7,642 nucleotides of DNA from CAYXRK01 sp964467615 (lineage in GTDB: Bacteria > Hydrogenedentota > Hydrogenedentia > Hydrogenedentales > GCA-2746185), in contig CAYXRK010000211.1 in the NCBI GenBank assembly GCA_964467615.1, positions 1-7,642 on the forward strand, read 5' to 3'. The translations under genes were made by a program, and so were the position numbers. The notes beneath the pieces are model-generated. The model was not told where the DNA came from and did no database searches. It was given only the letters and a program-made list of their open reading frames with translations. This document shows positions 5,419 through 7,642 of this stretch, piece after piece (position 1 is the stretch's first letter; every line of letters begins with the position of its first letter).

Positions 5419-5875
5419 GCGCCGTACCGCGCAGCTTACCTTTTTTGTGCCTATCGGCGTCGCCGACGTAGTGGCGGCGAGGAAGGCAGTTGGAAAAGCA
5501 TTCTCGCTAACAGGTAAATTATTGACGCTGGTGATGATTTTCGTTCTGAAATACTCCGCTCGAAACTTTTTTCTGCCTTTTCTGGCTCCCTGGGGTATCC
5601 TCAGACCATCTGAGAGTTTCCGAAAATATCCTTCCGAAATGGAACTAAATATTCGTAAGTCCTTGATACATAGGGCCTACCTTGGCGGGAACCGGCAAAA
5701 GGGTACGGGGTTTCTGCGGGTCGAGGATGTTTGTCAAGAGTTTACCTTTTGGCGGTTGGGCACAATGCCCCCTAATAAGAGAGCCAAACGTGTTGACCTA
5801 TTTTTCGCAAAACAGGCCGTGTTTAGGGCCTGGAAAGGGCTTTTTCAAGGGGGCTGGATGTGCGCTTTGGATTAG
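5402..5875 (+). CDS. Questionable 157-codon ORF in a low-GC gap
   Basis: An uninterrupted frame runs from ATG 5402 to TAG 5873-5875. No ribosome-binding site precedes the ATG, and the sequence just before it belongs to the divergent crotonase promoter. The product has a hydrophobic run at about residues 35-67 (SLTGKLLTLVMIFVL, then FFLPFLAPWGIL) and a basic, Trp-containing C-terminal third. I recognise no family. Codon third positions are mixed, unlike the strong G/C preference of the neighbouring genes, which argues for non-coding DNA or a recently acquired or decayed gene. It is listed mainly because it covers most of a 600-base gap. Confidence 0.18.
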   Translation: MRSNVKRRTAQLTFFVPIGVADVVAARKAVGKAFSLTGKLLTLVMIFVLKYSARNFFLPFLAPWGILRPSESFRKYPSEMELNIRKSLIHRAYLGGNRQKGTGFLRVEDVCQEFTFWRLGTMPPNKRAKRVDLFFAKQAVFRAWKGLFQGGWMCALD

Positions 5876-5916
5876 GGACGGCAGGCCTGCGTCAGAAACG
5901 TGGCACAAAGTCTTCC

Positions 5917-5937
5917 AGACGCTAAAGACGCTACAAT
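5917..5937 (+). promoter_or_regulatory. Direct repeat overlapping a candidate -10 box
   Basis: AGACGCTA occurs twice with a 9-bp period (5917-5924 and 5926-5933). The second copy runs into TACAAT (5932-5937), a plausible -10 box for the propeller gene. No good -35 is seen at the expected distance, as might be the case for an activator-dependent promoter. This is inference only. Confidence 0.3.
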
Positions 5938-5950
5938 GAGTACCGTAGAT

Positions 5951-5963
5951 CCCTTATAAAGGG
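5951..5963 (+). promoter_or_regulatory. Inverted repeat over the ribosome site region
   Basis: CCCTT (5951-5955), loop ATA, AAGGG (5959-5963). The right arm runs into GGGGAG (5961-5966), the only Shine-Dalgarno-like sequence before the propeller gene. A weak five-pair hairpin could therefore partly mask it. The stem is short, so significance is uncertain. Confidence 0.25.
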
Positions 5964-5978
5964 GAGCGGACCGCAAAC

Positions 5979-5999
5979 ATGAAGCGAATTGTGAGATGA
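5979..5999 (+). CDS. Six-codon upstream ORF overlapping the propeller gene start
   Basis: ATG 5979 begins a frame encoding M-K-R-I-V-R that stops at TGA 5997-5999, overlapping the ATG of the next gene (5996-5998) as ATGA. GGGGAG at 5961-5966 lies 12 bases ahead of it, while the downstream ATG has no convincing ribosome site of its own. This arrangement would allow translational coupling by reinitiation. Alternatively, one sequencing or natural indel would fuse MKRIVR to the signal peptide as its basic n-region. Confidence 0.3.
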   Translation: MKRIVR

Positions 6000-7213
6000 C
6001 ACAAATCCATCTTTGGCCGCGCGCAATTGCCGCGTGGGGTCTAACACTTCTCTTGGCGAGCGTTAGTTCCGCCGACGAGTGGCGCCTGCGCCTGATCGAC
6101 AACAAAGGCATCGACGATCCGAACAACATCGGCATCGCGCGGATGACGAGCTTCGGCGAGTTTCTCTACTTGACGACCTGGAACACGGAATCGGGCGGGA
6201 AGCTGTATCGGTCGAGAGACGGTGAATCGTGGGAGCGGATCGGCGAACCGGGAATGAACGGCAACGCGAAGAACTTTTGCCTGACCTCGCTCGCGTGGCT
6301 GGCGGGCCAGCTTTACGTGGGCGTGTGGAACCAGTCCGAAGGCGGCTCGATGTTTCGCGGGCACGCGGACGCTCCGAATCCCGTCGATATCAAATGGGAA
6401 ACGATCACGAGCGATGCGTTCGGCAATCGGCGCAACTGGGGGTTCACGCACATCCGCGAATTCAAGGGGAACCTCTATGCAGGCTGCTTCAACCTGACGC
6501 AAGGCTCCGAGGTGTGGCGCAGCGATTCCGGCGATCCGGGTTCGTGGACGATGGTGATTCCGAAGGGTTGGGGTTCGCCGGCGAACTCGGACACGACAAT
6601 GATGATCGACGACGGAAAGCACCTCTACGTCGGCACGGAATCGGCGCGAAAGATCGACGAAGTCGGCATGCAACTGTGGCGGACGGACGGCGAGCTCGCG
6701 CCGCCTTACGATCAGTGGGAACTGGTGAACACCGAGGGATTCGGCAATCCGCGCAACCACAACATCTGCGGGCTTGCCATTTTGAAGGGCAAGATTTACG
6801 CGGGCACCTGGAACCGCACGCAAGGCCTCGAAGTGTGGCGCGCGACCATCGCCGAGAAGGCCCCGTTCACCGATTGGGAAAAGGTAAACGAGAACGGCTT
6901 CGGCGACAAGGAGAACATCTACACGTGCACGATGGTCACGCTGGCCGACACGGTATTCGTCGGATCAATCGGCACGTTCAAGACCGTGCCGGAGTTGTTC
7001 ACCCTGCCGAAGACGAAGCTCGTCAATGCGCACGGCGGCACGCTGGCGAAATCGACCGACGGCACGACATGGGAATTGGTCGACATCCCCGGCTTCATGG
7101 ATGACCCGCAAATCGGCATCCAATGGATCGCGACGTTCCAGGGCAAACTCTACATCGGCAGCCAGACCTTCGGCCGCCCGATGGAACTTTGGGTGTACGA
7201 GCCGGTGAACTGA
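5996..7213 (+). CDS. Secreted seven-repeat beta-propeller-like protein
   Basis: This is a 405-residue protein of unrecognised function. Residues 1-26 look like a signal peptide: one Arg, the hydrophobic core AIAAWGLTLLLASV and SSA before DEW, so export is expected. The rest consists of seven repeats of about 40-65 residues beginning near 48, 93, 149, 199, 255, 309 and 374. Each carries a 'G-x-LY-x-G-x-W/T' strand (LYLTTW, LYVGVW, LYAGCF, LYVGTE, IYAGTW, VFVGSI, LYIGSQ), usually followed by G-x-x-(L/V)(W/Y)R. Most repeats close with 'W-E-x-(V/I)...GFG-N-x-x-N' (for example 241-253 and 294-306). The last repeat lacks this closing part, and residues 28-44 (EWRLRLIDNKGIDDPNN) supply it at the N-terminus, as in circularly closed propellers. 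No catalytic motif, anchor or sorting signal is visible. The role may be binding or structural in the envelope or outside the cell. Confidence 0.85.
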   Translation: MTQIHLWPRAIAAWGLTLLLASVSSADEWRLRLIDNKGIDDPNNIGIARMTSFGEFLYLTTWNTESGGKLYRSRDGESWERIGEPGMNGNAKNFCLTSLAWLAGQLYVGVWNQSEGGSMFRGHADAPNPVDIKWETITSDAFGNRRNWGFTHIREFKGNLYAGCFNLTQGSEVWRSDSGDPGSWTMVIPKGWGSPANSDTTMMIDDGKHLYVGTESARKIDEVGMQLWRTDGELAPPYDQWELVNTEGFGNPRNHNICGLAILKGKIYAGTWNRTQGLEVWRATIAEKAPFTDWEKVNENGFGDKENIYTCTMVTLADTVFVGSIGTFKTVPELFTLPKTKLVNAHGGTLAKSTDGTTWELVDIPGFMDDPQIGIQWIATFQGKLYIGSQTFGRPMELWVYEPVN

Positions 7214-7227
7214 CTGGCGCGCCGGCC

Positions 7228-7241
7228 CCCACCAAAGTGGG
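7228..7241. other. Short hairpin between converging propeller gene and tRNA
   Basis: CCCAC (7228-7232), loop CAAA, GTGGG (7237-7241) lies in the 36-base gap between the propeller stop codon and the tRNA 3' end. It could serve transcription from either side, but neither strand has a T-run after it. It is therefore only a weak terminator candidate. A GGCGCGCC palindrome (7216-7223) lies beside it. Confidence 0.3.
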
Positions 7242-7249
7242 AAACGAAA

Positions 7250-7326
7250 TGGTAGCGGCGCAGGGATTCGAACCCCGGACACGCGGATTATGATTCCGCT
7301 GCTCTAACCAACTGAGCTACGCCGCC
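7250..7326 (-). tRNA. tRNA with anticodon CAU (probably elongator Met)
   Basis: The minus strand folds into a complete 77-nt cloverleaf. It has acceptor GGCGGCG/CGCCGCT with a G1-U72 wobble, D stem GCTC/GAGC, anticodon stem GCGGA/TCCGC with loop ATCATAA (anticodon CAU at 7290-7292), T stem CGGGG/CCCTG around TTCGAAT, then A73 and an encoded CCA (7250-7252). The paired position 1 and the absence of a three-G-C run in the anticodon stem argue against initiator tRNA. Elongator Met is most likely. A tRNA-Ile2, whose CAU is converted by TilS, cannot be excluded by eye. Confidence 0.93.
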
Positions 7327-7339
7327 ACGAGGGACAACG

Positions 7340-7369
7340 AGTATAGCAATCGTTCGAGGCGTCGGTCTA
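7340..7369 (-). promoter_or_regulatory. Promoter of the tRNA gene
   Basis: On the minus strand an extended -10, TGC-TATACT (7340-7348), lies 13 bases upstream of the tRNA 5' end. A partial -35, TAGACC (7364-7369), sits 18 bp further upstream. The predicted start near 7333 leaves a very short 5' leader for RNase P. Confidence 0.5.
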
Positions 7370-7401
7370 GCGCGACGTGAATTGGCGTCATAACCTTGTG
7401 T

Positions 7402-7566
7402 ATGCGTATATATGCGAACGAATGTTTATTTTTGAACTTTGTGGCCCGATTTTGGGCCAAATATCTCCGTGGAGAAACAACGGGAATTATCGCTTTAACT
7501 CCCTTGTGGGCAAGCCAGCGCGGAAAACAAGGATATTTTGAGAGTCTGAGTGACGAAGGCGTGTAA
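7402..7566 (+). CDS. Doubtful 54-codon ORF
   Basis: A frame runs from ATG 7402 to TAA 7564-7566. It has no Shine-Dalgarno sequence before the ATG, mixed codon use, and no family resemblance I can see. Two hairpins lie inside it: TGGCCC-GATTTT-GGGCCA (7442-7459) and TCTCC-GT-GGAGA (7464-7475). It is more likely a chance opening in intergenic DNA than a gene. Confidence 0.12.
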   Translation: MRIYANECLFLNFVARFWAKYLRGETTGIIALTPLWASQRGKQGYFESLSDEGV

Positions 7567-7602
7567 GGAGATGCATGAAATCCCCTTTATTTTAAGCTTT
7601 TC

Positions 7603-7630
7603 TTGACGACAAGGGAGTCAACTGGATAAT
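7603..7630 (+). promoter_or_regulatory. Candidate sigma70 promoter for a gene beyond the right edge
   Basis: TTGACG (7603-7608) and GATAAT (7625-7630) each match five of six consensus bases and are separated by 16 bp. The spacer contains the right arm of the inverted repeat described at 7609-7621. The start would be near 7637, so the gene itself is outside the window. Confidence 0.45.
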
Positions 7631-7642
7631 GCCCGAAACAAC

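Larger units (their letters stand above)
5400..5995. other. Lower-GC intergenic region with no recognised gene
   Basis: This gap between the divergent crotonase and propeller genes is clearly richer in A/T than the flanking genes. It holds the questionable ORF at 5402-5875 and small hairpins: CTCAGA-CCA-TCTGAG (5600-5614), GGGCA-CAA-TGCCC (5758-5770) and the palindrome GCAGGCCTGC (5881-5890). Near its right end are a tandem 8-bp repeat (5917-5933) and the propeller gene's upstream signals. I see no tRNA, transposase remnant or terminator with a T-run. Confidence 0.6.
7370..7642. other. AT-richer intergenic region at the right edge
   Basis: Upstream of the tRNA promoter the sequence becomes AT-rich and holds no recognisable gene. 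It contains the hairpins at 7442-7475, the spaced inverted repeat 7495-7507 / 7609-7621, and an AGGAG at 7566-7570 followed by two tiny frames (11 and 6 codons from ATG 7571 and 7575). It ends in a candidate rightward promoter. The bases after that promoter show no start codon with a ribosome site before the edge. Confidence 0.5.

Noticed and set aside
7571..7606. Tiny frames starting at ATG 7571 or 7575 after an AGGAG
   Set aside because: Products of 11 and 6 residues with no context; the upstream AGGAG may be chance.
5400..7642. Shared word AAAATATCCTT in inverted orientation in the two AT-rich gaps (near 5624 and 7537)
   Set aside because: An 11-base match is expected by chance several times in a window of this size, and similarity does not extend into the flanks.
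1..7642. CRISPR array, transposase, integrase, phage or defence genes
   Set aside because: No regularly spaced repeats and no such protein motifs were found on either strand.

Overview
The window is a high-GC bacterial chromosome segment built around a pyrimidine-biosynthesis operon. Genes are tightly packed, with clear Shine-Dalgarno sequences (AGGAGGT before the crotonase, GGGGAG before pyrB), sigma70-type promoters and a CCA-encoding tRNA. No 16S or other phylogenetic marker is present. Two intergenic stretches resemble short repeats that I recall as scattered through Planctomycetes / Verrucomicrobia / Hydrogenedentes-type genomes: one reads 'GSAGASPS' in translation at about 1010-1035, the other reads 'HGQDAHAT' on the minus strand at about 2791-2815. 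That points to the PVC superphylum or a neighbouring candidate phylum, but it rests on memory and no search was run.

Layout: (1) 1-1002, the 3' part of an MFS exporter gene running in from the left edge. (2) 1003-1180, a repeat-like remnant, then a good promoter and a leader RNA with an intrinsic terminator just before pyrR. (3) 1181-4124, pyrR-pyrB-pyrC on the plus strand, encoding the attenuation regulator / uracil phosphoribosyltransferase homologue, aspartate carbamoyltransferase and class I dihydroorotase (steps 2 and 3 of UMP synthesis). No pyrI is seen, so control is most likely at the leader. (4) 4178-4429, a small UPF0175 antitoxin-like gene with its own -10 box and no recognisable toxin partner. 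(5) 4551-5348, a minus-strand crotonase-superfamily gene lacking both glutamates of the classical hydratase. (6) 5400-5995, a lower-GC stretch with no recognised gene. (7) 5996-7213, a secreted protein of seven internal repeats, best read as a seven-bladed beta-propeller closed by its own N-terminus. (8) 7250-7326, a minus-strand tRNA with anticodon CAU. (9) 7327-7642, AT-richer intergenic DNA ending in a probable promoter for a gene beyond the right edge.

The operon is ordinary in content. The points most worth a second look are the pyr leader (a 27-codon reading frame running through the terminator and overlapping the pyrR start as ATGA), the altered crotonase active site, and the propeller protein preceded by a six-codon overlapping frame. 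I found no CRISPR array, transposase, phage gene or convincing new multi-gene defence system.
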